DNA of 11,823 nucleotides from Minisyncoccota bacterium. GTDB taxonomy: Bacteria; Patescibacteriota; Minisyncoccia; Phycocordibacterales; CAIJYI01. The notes beneath the pieces were generated by a model. That model was not told the DNA's origin. It did no database searches and worked only from the letters and a program-made list of their open reading frames with translations. The stretch spans positions 1-11,823 of the forward strand of contig JALNYN010000033.1 of NCBI GenBank assembly GCA_023229825.1, in the 5' to 3' direction. Shown in pieces: positions 5,754 through 11,795 of the stretch; position 1 is the first letter of the stretch; each line of letters begins with the position of its first letter. Made by a program: the position numbers and the translations under genes.

Positions 5754-7310
5754 ATGAATTTTTTTAGATTTCTCAAGAAGCATAAAAAAAAGACGATCTT
5801 TTTCGTCATTGTCGCCGGACTGATCGGCTGGGGTGCGTGGAGTATGCGTCCTAAACCTCCCGTTTATACTTATTCGACGGTAACGCGGCGCGACCTCGTT
5901 CAGGAGGTGAGCGTGACCGGACGCGTGACGCCGGCGGAAGATGTTTCTCTCGCTTTTCAAGCCGGAGGGCGTGTTTCCAAAACGTACGTGAAGGTTGGCG
6001 ATACGGTAATGGCGGGCGACCTACTTGCTGATCTGCAGACCGCGGATCTCCGTGCGAATTTGGAGCAAGCGAATGCTCAGGTGGATGCGGCGCGGGCGAA
6101 TTTGAACCAGCTGCGAAACGGACCGCGTTCGGAAACGGTTGATGTTCAAAAAGTCGTACTCGCGAATGCGGAGATGGCTTATCGAAACGCGCAAAAAAGC
6201 GTTGCCACGACCATTGCCGATGCCTACACTAAAACTGACGACGTGATACGCAATAAAGTGGATCGCTACTTCTTGAATCCGCGGAGCTTGAGTCCGCAGC
6301 TTGTTTTTTCTTTGAATGATTTCTACTCGCAAACGTATCTTGAATCAAATCGCGTGGATCTCGAAAAGATGCTGGGAGTATGGAAGACTGAAAATGCCTC
6401 GCTTGAGATCGCTTACGATCCGGCGATCGTTCTCTCCGCTAAAGAGCATCTCATCATGATGCGCACGTACTTGGACACCTTGGCGGGCGCTCTTACAAAC
6501 GCGAATCCCTCTCCTTCGGCAACTCAGGCGCAGATCGATGCCTATAAGACCGATATATCCGCCGGGCGAACTATTATCAATACCGCGCTCGCTTCGCTTG
6601 AAGCGGAAACGGATGCGCTTTCTTCCGCAAAATCTGCTGTTGACTTGCAGTATTCCAATCTGGCTCTTACACAGGCTCCAACCCTTCCCGAAACTATTGA
6701 GGCGCAAGTCGCAGTCGTTGAACAGGCGAAAGCGAATGTGAGTTCCATAGAAGCGAATTTGCAAAAGACCGTTCTCTACGCTCCTATAAGCGGAGTCATT
6801 ACGAGTGTGGATGCGAAAGCGGGCGAGATCGTTTCTCCTGGCGTTTCCGTTGTGTCGATCATTTCGAAAGACAAACTTCTTATTGAGGCATTCATTCCCG
6901 AGGCGGACATTGCGAAGATCACTCTCGGCGATACGGCGTCGGTCACGCTTGATGCGTATGGAGATACGGTAAAATTTTCCGCCGCGGCTTTATTCGTTGA
7001 TCCGTCCGAAACGATGATCGAAGGAGTGGCGACGTACAAAATGAAATTCCAGTTCAACGAAGATAATGAGAAGATCAAACCGGGAATGACCGCGAACATG
7101 GATATCAGGACGGAAAAACATGACGGAGTCCTCTCTTTGCCTCAGCGCGTTCTTATTCGAAAGGATACGGGTACGTTCGTTCAAATTTTGGAGAACGAAA
7201 AAATAAAAGAAATTCCGGTCGAAACGGGCCTGCGCGGTAGCGACGGGAATACGGAGATACTTTCGGGGTTGAGTGAGGGGCAGAAAGTGATCGTCCCGAC
7301 AAACCTGTAA
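5754..7310 (+). CDS. MacA/HlyD-type membrane fusion protein (periplasmic adaptor family)
   Basis: These proteins couple an inner ABC transporter to extracytoplasmic steps of export. The 518-residue product has a basic N-terminus and one membrane segment (about 14-30). The first half of a lipoyl/barrel-sandwich domain follows (about 52-96, VTGRVTPAEDVSLAF, VKVGDTVMAGDLLA). A long helical hairpin then runs from about 97 to 338. The second lipoyl half is LYAPISGVITSVDAKAGEIV (341-360), then a beta-barrel (about 375-450) and a membrane-proximal domain to the end. The hairpin contains about 130 additional residues (about 150-290, with Tyr/Asn-rich parts) beyond a simple two-helix coiled coil. It is first in a run MacA-like, ATPase, (dinD), permease, permease. 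There is no Shine-Dalgarno before the ATG, and the leader is only about 20 bases. No outer-membrane TolC-type partner is visible, which fits a lineage thought to lack a standard outer membrane. Confidence 0.88.
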   Translation: MNFFRFLKKHKKKTIFFVIVAGLIGWGAWSMRPKPPVYTYSTVTRRDLVQEVSVTGRVTPAEDVSLAFQAGGRVSKTYVKVGDTVMAGDLLADLQTADLRANLEQANAQVDAARANLNQLRNGPRSETVDVQKVVLANAEMAYRNAQKSVATTIADAYTKTDDVIRNKVDRYFLNPRSLSPQLVFSLNDFYSQTYLESNRVDLEKMLGVWKTENASLEIAYDPAIVLSAKEHLIMMRTYLDTLAGALTNANPSPSATQAQIDAYKTDISAGRTIINTALASLEAETDALSSAKSAVDLQYSNLALTQAPTLPETIEAQVAVVEQAKANVSSIEANLQKTVLYAPISGVITSVDAKAGEIVSPGVSVVSIISKDKLLIEAFIPEADIAKITLGDTASVTLDAYGDTVKFSAAALFVDPSETMIEGVATYKMKFQFNEDNEKIKPGMTANMDIRTEKHDGVLSLPQRVLIRKDTGTFVQILENEKIKEIPVETGLRGSDGNTEILSGLSEGQKVIVPTNL

Positions 7311-7438
7311 AAATTAAAATTTAAAAATGAAAAAGGAAAAACGATATCTAAAAATTAAAAATTAGCACAAAATTTTGTTGGAGGTAATTTTTACTTTTAC
7401 CTTTTCGTTTTTAGTTTTTCATTTTTCCTTTTTAATTT
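7311..7438. repeat. Low-complexity inverted repeat spanning the MacA-ATPase junction
   Basis: The A-rich arm 7311-7344 starts on the base after the stop codon. It matches the reverse complement of the T-rich arm 7405-7438 at 29 of 34 positions without gaps; mismatches fall at two short clusters. The loop is 60 bases and includes ggagg (7380-7384) with no start codon at proper distance. The ATPase ATG lies five bases after the second arm. It is the same design as 801-876. Confidence 0.8.
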
Positions 7439-7443
7439 GCAAC

Positions 7444-8163
7444 ATGGCTCTCATTGAAGTAAAAAATCTGAAAAAAAAATACTCCGAAGGCGAGGCTGCT
7501 ACCGTGGCTTTGCATGGCGTTACCTTTGACGTGGATGCCGGAGAATTCGTCGCCATCATGGGGCCGTCCGGATCCGGAAAATCCACGCTGCTTCACATAC
7601 TCGGTTTTTTGGATAATCAAACCTCCGGAACGTATCACTTTGATGGAAAACAAATAAAGGATTATGAGGAAGAGGAGGTGGCTCGGATCCGCAATAAAAA
7701 AATGGGATTCGTGTTTCAGGCGTTCAACTTACTTCCTCGCACCACCGTGTATCAAAATGTATTGCTTCCGCTCGTGTATTCGGATATCCCGGAAAACGAA
7801 TGGGACGCTCGGGTGAGAGAGGCGATAAAAGCGGTCGGTCTTGGGGCGCGCATGGATCACGAGCCGTCTGAACTTTCCGGCGGGGAAAAACAGCGCGCCG
7901 CGATCGCACGCGCTCTCGTGACCGATCCGCAGGTAATTTTTGCCGACGAGCCGACGGGAAATCTCGATTCGAAATCGGGCCAAGTGATCATGGAAATTCT
8001 GCAAGATCTGAACGAGCGCGACGGCCGCACGATCATCCTCATCACCCACGAAACCTACACCGCAGAGAATGCGCAAAGGATCATCCACATGCTGGACGGA
8101 GAGATAGAGAAAGATCATATCGTAGAACACCGAAAATCGGCAAAGACGAAATACGAGAAATAA
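7444..8163 (+). CDS. ABC transporter ATP-binding protein, MacB/LolD type
   Basis: This is the ATPase subunit that would power the exporter with the permeases at 9200 and 10560. Its 239 residues include Walker A GPSGSGKST (40-48), the Q-loop Gln92 in FVFQAFNLLP, the ABC signature LSGGEKQRAAIARAL (144-158), Walker B VIFADEPTGNLD (164-175, catalytic Glu169) and the H-loop His202 in LITHE. FNLLP and TGNLD are typical of the MacB/LolD/FtsE group. I chose the ATG at 7444 (MALIEVKNLKKKYS). The frame remains open upstream to a TTG at 7375, but that extension would be translated from the T-rich arm of the spacer as Phe-rich nonsense. No Shine-Dalgarno precedes the chosen ATG. In Gram-negative MacB the ATPase is fused to the permease; here it is separate, and a dinD gene intervenes before the permeases. 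Confidence 0.95.
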   Translation: MALIEVKNLKKKYSEGEAATVALHGVTFDVDAGEFVAIMGPSGSGKSTLLHILGFLDNQTSGTYHFDGKQIKDYEEEEVARIRNKKMGFVFQAFNLLPRTTVYQNVLLPLVYSDIPENEWDARVREAIKAVGLGARMDHEPSELSGGEKQRAAIARALVTDPQVIFADEPTGNLDSKSGQVIMEILQDLNERDGRTIILITHETYTAENAQRIIHMLDGEIEKDHIVEHRKSAKTKYEK

Positions 8164-8170
8164 CGGACGA

Positions 8171-8233
8171 GGTTTTAGCTGTTAGGTTTTTCCTCCAGCG
8201 GGAGGATCCGCCCGCTGGCGGAAGGTTTTAGCT
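8171..8233. repeat. Double palindrome flanked by a 10-bp direct repeat
   Basis: Two perfect 6-bp hairpins lie side by side: tcctcc/ggagga (8191-8206) and tccgcc/ggcgga (8207-8222), each with a 4-base loop. The 32-bp whole is also a near-palindrome: the reverse complement of the second half matches the first at 14 of 16 positions, and ccagcggg (8195-8202) pairs exactly with cccgctgg (8211-8218). The RNA or DNA could therefore switch between one long and two short hairpins. Copies of ggttttagct flank it at 8171-8180 and 8224-8233. The second hairpin is related to 3009-3024. Confidence 0.7.
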
Positions 8234-8247
8234 TTACGACGAGCGGA

Positions 8248-8312
8248 ACTAAGGACAGTCCTTAAGGAGGAAGGGAGCGAAGCGGACTGACGGGAAAAGG
8301 ACTGTCCTTAGT
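8248..8312. repeat. Exact 16-bp inverted repeat with internally palindromic arms, upstream of dinD
   Basis: actaaggacagtcctt (8248-8263) is the exact reverse complement of aaggactgtccttagt (8297-8312). Each arm is itself a palindrome (aaggac, one base, gtcctt). The 33-base centre is purine-rich and contains agcgaagc, which occurs again at 8315-8322. The element ends 20 bases before the dinD ATG. It could be a small mobile palindrome, a terminator-like structure without a T-run, or an operator for dinD. The sequence alone does not decide. Confidence 0.75.
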
Positions 8313-8332
8313 GTAGCGAAGCAACGAACTCT

Positions 8333-9145
8333 ATGGAAAACAACATTTTTGAACAAATTAAAAAAGTAAATGAAAACGGGCAGGAGTTTTGGCGCGCTCG
8401 GGATTTATATAAACTGCTCGGATACACAGAATATGGAAAATTCTTGCCGACAATCGAACGCGCGAAAGAATCATGTAAAAACAGCGGACAACAAGCTGAA
8501 GATCATTTCGCTCATGTGAGCGAAATGATAAAAATTGCTACAGGAACAGTAAGAGAGGCAGAGCGGGAAGTAGATGATTATTCTCTTTCTCGTTACGCCT
8601 GCTATCTCATCGCTCAAAATGGCGATCCGCGAAAAGTTGAAATTGCCAAAGCTCAAACGTATTTTGCCATTCAAACAAGACGGCAAGAAACCCAAGACTT
8701 GCTTGCCGAAGATCGGAAGCGTGTTTTTCTTCGCGGTGAGATGACCGAACACAACAAGAAACTCGCCAGCGCGGCAAAGTCCGCAGGCGTTACGAATTAC
8801 GCGAATTTTCAAGATTTCGGTTATATGGGGCTGTATGGCGGATTGCGGCAAAAAGATATCCATCAAAAAAAGAAGTTGAAAGAAAAAGAGGGGATCCTCG
8901 ACCACATGGGAAGCGAGGAACTCGCCGCCAATCTTTTTCGCGCTACTCAAGCCGAAGCGAAATTGAAGCGAGAAAATATCCAAGGACAAGAACGAGCCAA
9001 TAAGGCCCACTTTGCCGTCGGTAAAAAAGTACGCAAAACCATTTCTGATCTCGGCGGAACCATGCCCGAAAAATTACCAACGCCGGAACATATCAAGGAA
9101 TCAAAAAAAAGAATAAAACAACCGGCGAAAAAAATATTGAAATAA
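8333..9145 (+). CDS. dinD: DNA-damage-inducible protein D (DinD) homologue
   Basis: DinD is an SOS-regulated protein in E. coli that modulates RecA-DNA filaments; I infer a comparable DNA-repair or defence link here. The 270-residue length matches E. coli DinD (about 275). From memory of that sequence, long segments correspond: FWRARDLYKLLGYTEYGKF (BRO-N-like part, about 19-37), LSRYACYLIAQNGDPRK (about 84-100), TYFAIQTRRQE, the GYMGLYGGL stretch, ILDHMGSEELAANLFRATQA and KVRKTISDLGGTMPEKLPTPE near the end. The tail is Lys-rich. The ATG at 8333 gives the expected N-terminus; no Shine-Dalgarno is visible, and I see no recognisable LexA box. It separates the ABC ATPase from its permeases on the same strand. 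Palindromic elements lie directly upstream and a perfect palindrome inside (8502-8529), which suggests acquisition by transfer. Confidence 0.92.
   Translation: MENNIFEQIKKVNENGQEFWRARDLYKLLGYTEYGKFLPTIERAKESCKNSGQQAEDHFAHVSEMIKIATGTVREAEREVDDYSLSRYACYLIAQNGDPRKVEIAKAQTYFAIQTRRQETQDLLAEDRKRVFLRGEMTEHNKKLASAAKSAGVTNYANFQDFGYMGLYGGLRQKDIHQKKKLKEKEGILDHMGSEELAANLFRATQAEAKLKRENIQGQERANKAHFAVGKKVRKTISDLGGTMPEKLPTPEHIKESKKRIKQPAKKILK
8502..8529. repeat. Perfect 28-bp palindrome inside dinD
   Basis: atcatttcgctca (8502-8514) and tgagcgaaatgat (8517-8529) are exact reverse complements separated by two bases (tg). The palindrome encodes part of the conserved DHFAHVSEMI segment. Perfect 13-bp arms are not expected by chance in a window of this size. 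Possible roles are an autoregulatory binding site, a recombination or insertion target, or an mRNA hairpin. Confidence 0.85.
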
Positions 9146-9199
9146 CTTTTGTCGCTTTTGACTTTTTACTTTTGACTTTCGACTTTATAGACTTCGTTT
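9146..9199 (+). repeat. Pyrimidine-rich periodic spacer before permease 1
   Basis: The 54 bases between dinD and the first permease are mostly repeats of a ttttgact/ttttact/ttcgact pattern (9146-9186), T-rich on the plus strand. It resembles the T-rich arms at 845-876, 7385-7438 and 10459-10510 but has no A-rich partner arm. TATAGA (9186-9191) could be a -10 box, but no -35 word lies at a normal distance. No Shine-Dalgarno precedes the ATG at 9200. Confidence 0.6.
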
Positions 9200-10435
9200 A
9201 TGCACTGGAAACATATTTTAAAAACATCGCTGCGCGCGCTTGCGATCAATAAATCGCGGTCTCTTCTTACTATTCTTGGGATCGTGATCGGTATTTCATC
9301 TATCATGCTTATCATGTCGCTTGGAGAAGGCGCCCGACAGCTTATCCTCGGGCAGGTGCAGGGTATCGGTTCGCGCACGATAGCGATCCTTCCCGGCCGC
9401 CAGCCGAGCGGTCCGTCGGATGCCGCCCAAATGTTCACCGATTCTTTAAAGCAAAGAGATATCGATGCGCTGCTCAAAAAAGAAAACGTCCCGGATGCGG
9501 AACTGGTCATGCCTTTGGCGCTCGGCGCAGATACCGCCTCGTATGAGAACGAAACATACCGCGCTACCATCTTTGGCGCGACCGAGGCTATGCCGGAAAT
9601 ACTCGATTTTTATACCGAACGAGGTTCATTTTACACGTCCGATGATGTAAAAGAATTTGCCGCGAATATCGTGATCGGAAAAAAAATACAGGAAAAACTT
9701 TTTGCGAACGAAGATCCCATCGGGAAGAAACTCCGTATAAAAGAAAAGAATTTTCGCATCATCGGCGTGCTGGCCCTGCAGGGAAGCGGTTCGCTGCTGA
9801 ACTTCGATGAGTCGATATTGATACCCTATACGACGGCGCAACAATATATTTTCGGCACGAAATATTTCAATAGGATCATTGTTCAAGTGTCTTCCGAATC
9901 GGTGATCACGCCCGCGCTTCTCGACATCGAAAATACGCTTCGATCCGTGCACGACATTACCGATCCGTCCAAAGATGATTTCTTCGCTGAAACATCCGCG
10001 GATCTGCTTGATACCTTAAGCGTGATAACCACTGCCTTGACGCTTCTTCTCAGCTCTCTTGCCGCGATCTCGCTGGTCGTCGGCGGTATCGGTATTATGA
10101 ACATCATGCTTGTATCAGTCACGGAACGAACGCGAGAGATCGGTTTGCGCAAAGCCATCGGAGCGACCGAAGGGGACATTCTTGAGCAATTTCTTGTGGA
10201 AGCGATCTTACTGACGTCTCTCGGAGGACTGATCGGCGTTGCTCTCGGAACGGGGCTTTCGTCATTGTTTGCTTTCGCCATAAATAAGGCCGGGATCAAT
10301 TGGACTTTTGTGTTTCCTCTCGCCGGCGCGATGCTTGGCATCGGGTCTTCCGTTCTGCTCGGGCTTATCTTTGGAATTTATCCCGCACGAAGAGCGGCGA
10401 GAATGGAACCGATAGAGGCGCTGAGGTTTGAATAA
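9200..10435 (+). CDS. MacB/FtsX-type ABC transporter permease, copy 1
   Basis: This is the membrane subunit of the exporter powered by the ATPase at 7444. It has 411 residues with the MacB layout: one membrane segment (about 20-41, LLTILGIVIGISSIMLIMS), a large extracytoplasmic domain (about 42-272, MacB_PCD-like), then three membrane segments (about 277-304, 333-358 and 370-393). The cytoplasmic coupling motif SVTERTREIGLRKAIGAT (306-323) is typical of FtsX/MacB proteins, as is the end PARRAARMEPIEALRFE. The next gene is a paralogue of the same length, so a heterodimer (as in LolC/LolE) or two alternative homodimers are possible. The substrate is unknown; peptides, lipids, lipoproteins or antimicrobials are known for the family. 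Residues 293-323 are encoded by DNA almost identical to copy 2 (see 10077-10170). Confidence 0.93.
   Translation: MHWKHILKTSLRALAINKSRSLLTILGIVIGISSIMLIMSLGEGARQLILGQVQGIGSRTIAILPGRQPSGPSDAAQMFTDSLKQRDIDALLKKENVPDAELVMPLALGADTASYENETYRATIFGATEAMPEILDFYTERGSFYTSDDVKEFAANIVIGKKIQEKLFANEDPIGKKLRIKEKNFRIIGVLALQGSGSLLNFDESILIPYTTAQQYIFGTKYFNRIIVQVSSESVITPALLDIENTLRSVHDITDPSKDDFFAETSADLLDTLSVITTALTLLLSSLAAISLVVGGIGIMNIMLVSVTERTREIGLRKAIGATEGDILEQFLVEAILLTSLGGLIGVALGTGLSSLFAFAINKAGINWTFVFPLAGAMLGIGSSVLLGLIFGIYPARRAARMEPIEALRFE
10077..10170. repeat. 94-bp tract nearly identical to 11434-11527 in permease 2
   Basis: The tract matches 11434-11527 at 91 of 94 positions (differences at 10102, 10111 and 10117). 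The last 53 bases (10118-10170) are exact, including third codon positions. The rest of the two genes is clearly diverged at DNA level. It encodes the end of the second membrane segment and the coupling loop. Confidence 0.85.
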
Positions 10436-10458
10436 AGTCTAAGAATCGTGCCCGGCGG

Positions 10459-10510
10459 ACTTTTTACTTTTTAGTTGTCGTTTTTCATTTTTCGATTTTA
10501 ATTTTTAATT
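10459..10510 (+). repeat. Pyrimidine-rich periodic spacer between the permeases
   Basis: The T-rich stretch (ttttta, ttttca, ttttcg, ttttaa units) closely resembles the T-rich arm at 7385-7438, sharing tttttcatttttc and tttttaatttg words. It has no A-rich partner arm in this spacer. The 23 bases before it (10436-10458) hold only a short gtc/gac pairing possibility and no clear terminator. Confidence 0.6.
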
Positions 10511-10538
10511 TGATTATCTAGAGAATTTTGTTTATAAC
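10510..10538 (+). promoter_or_regulatory. Probable promoter of permease 2
   Basis: TTGATT (10510-10515) and TATAAC (10533-10538) are separated by 17 bp, each matching the sigma-70 consensus at most positions. Transcription would start near 10545, about 15 bases before the ATG at 10560. This would let the second permease be expressed independently of the genes upstream. Confidence 0.45.
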
Positions 10539-10559
10539 CTCCGACACGGAAATACTCAC

Positions 10560-11795
10560 ATGCGCATCAAACACACCATCACCACATCTTGGAAAAGCGT
10601 TATCGTTAATAAGTCGCGCTCGGCGCTGACCATTCTTGGTATTGTCATCGGGATCTCCTCGATCATTGTGATCATGTCTCTCGGCGATGGGGCATCAGAT
10701 CTCATTACTTCAGAAATAGAGGGGATCGGTTCGCAAACGATCGCTATTGAGCCGGGGCGCGAGCCGACGAGTCCGACCGATGTGGCGCAGCTTTTTTCTG
10801 ATTCGCTCGTGCTGAAAGATATTGAGGCTTTAAAGGTCAAAGAAAACGTTCCGGGGCTTAAATCAATAATGCCCGAAGTCTATGGAGGAGTTACCGGTTC
10901 TTATGAGAATGAGACGTATCGGTTCACCATCACCGGCGTTACCGAGATCATGCAGTCCATACTGAATGTTGAGATGACGGACGGAATTTTTATGAGCGCC
11001 GATGATGTCAAACAATCGGCGACGGTTGCCGTTCTTGGTTCGAAAGTAAAAGATCAGCTATTCGGAGCGGACGATGCGATCGGAAAAAAGATCAAAGTAA
11101 AGGGTGTTAATTTGCGGGTTATCGGGGTGCTTTCTTCCAAAGGCTCCTCGCTTATGAGTATGGATGAGATGGTTCTCGTTCCGTATACCACGGCGCAAAC
11201 ATACATTCTGGGGACCAAGCATTTTAACGAGATTATCGTACAGGCGGATCCGAGCATTCCGCTCGAACAAACCGTGTCCGACATAAAAACCACGCTTCGA
11301 ATCAGCCACAATATCACGGATCCGGAAAAAGACGACTTTTATGTGAGTACGGCAGCCGATCTCCTCGACCGCATCGGCACGGTTACCACAGCGCTCACGG
11401 TGCTCCTCGCCTCCGTCGCCGCCATATCGCTCATCGTCGGCGGTATCGGTATTATGAATATCATGCTCGTATCGGTCACGGAACGAACGCGAGAGATCGG
11501 TTTGCGCAAAGCCATCGGAGCGACCGAGACTGAAATTCTTTCGCAATTTTTGGCGGAGGCTGTGATCCTGACCGCGATCGGGGGAATTATAGGAGTCCTG
11601 TTTGGGGCCTTCGTGTCGTTCTGTTTCGCTTGGGCTATAAACCAATTTTCAACCATCGACTGGACATTTATTTTTCCTCTGCGAGGAGCTGTTCTCGGCA
11701 TCGGCGTTTCGTCGTTCATTGGTCTCGTTTTTGGTATTGTTCCGGCTCGGCGGGCTGCAAAGAAGGAACCGATCGAGGCGCTGAGGTATGAGTAA
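10560..11795 (+). CDS. MacB/FtsX-type ABC transporter permease, copy 2
   Basis: This is a second membrane subunit with the same 411-residue length and topology as copy 1: a membrane segment near 20-41, an extracytoplasmic domain to about 272 and three C-terminal membrane segments. By eye the two proteins agree at over half of their positions, almost without gaps, so this is a tandem duplication that has diverged. Shared landmarks include LTILGIVIGISSI, SYENETYR, IGKK, PYTTAQ, the coupling loop SVTERTREIGLRKAIGAT and the end PARRAAKKEPIEALRYE. The extracytoplasmic parts differ most, which would allow different substrates or roles in a heterodimer. The ATG at 10560 aligns with the start of copy 1. 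There is no strong Shine-Dalgarno, only acgga-type purines. It may have its own promoter (10510-10538). Confidence 0.93.
   Translation: MRIKHTITTSWKSVIVNKSRSALTILGIVIGISSIIVIMSLGDGASDLITSEIEGIGSQTIAIEPGREPTSPTDVAQLFSDSLVLKDIEALKVKENVPGLKSIMPEVYGGVTGSYENETYRFTITGVTEIMQSILNVEMTDGIFMSADDVKQSATVAVLGSKVKDQLFGADDAIGKKIKVKGVNLRVIGVLSSKGSSLMSMDEMVLVPYTTAQTYILGTKHFNEIIVQADPSIPLEQTVSDIKTTLRISHNITDPEKDDFYVSTAADLLDRIGTVTTALTVLLASVAAISLIVGGIGIMNIMLVSVTERTREIGLRKAIGATETEILSQFLAEAVILTAIGGIIGVLFGAFVSFCFAWAINQFSTIDWTFIFPLRGAVLGIGVSSFIGLVFGIVPARRAAKKEPIEALRYE
11434..11527. repeat. 94-bp tract nearly identical to 10077-10170 in permease 1
   Basis: This is the partner of the tract in permease 1, with 91 of 94 bases identical and 53 consecutive exact bases (11475-11527). 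It lies in the same position of the paralogous gene. Confidence 0.85.

Noticed and set aside
7375..7443. TTG-initiated N-terminal extension of the ABC ATPase
   Set aside because: It would translate the T-rich spacer arm into a Phe/Ser-rich segment not found in this family; the ATG at 7444 gives the standard N-terminus.
8248..8312. LexA/SOS box for dinD
   Set aside because: The palindrome does not match E. coli or Gram-positive LexA consensus, so an SOS operator cannot be claimed.
9146..9199. T-rich repeats as a CRISPR array or tandem-repeat locus
   Set aside because: Units are only 6-8 bases, degenerate and without spacers; no cas genes are nearby.
9883..10341. Minus-strand open frames inside the permeases (also 11058-11719)
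   Set aside because: They mirror the conserved plus-strand permease codons in both copies and have no ribosome-binding site or family match.
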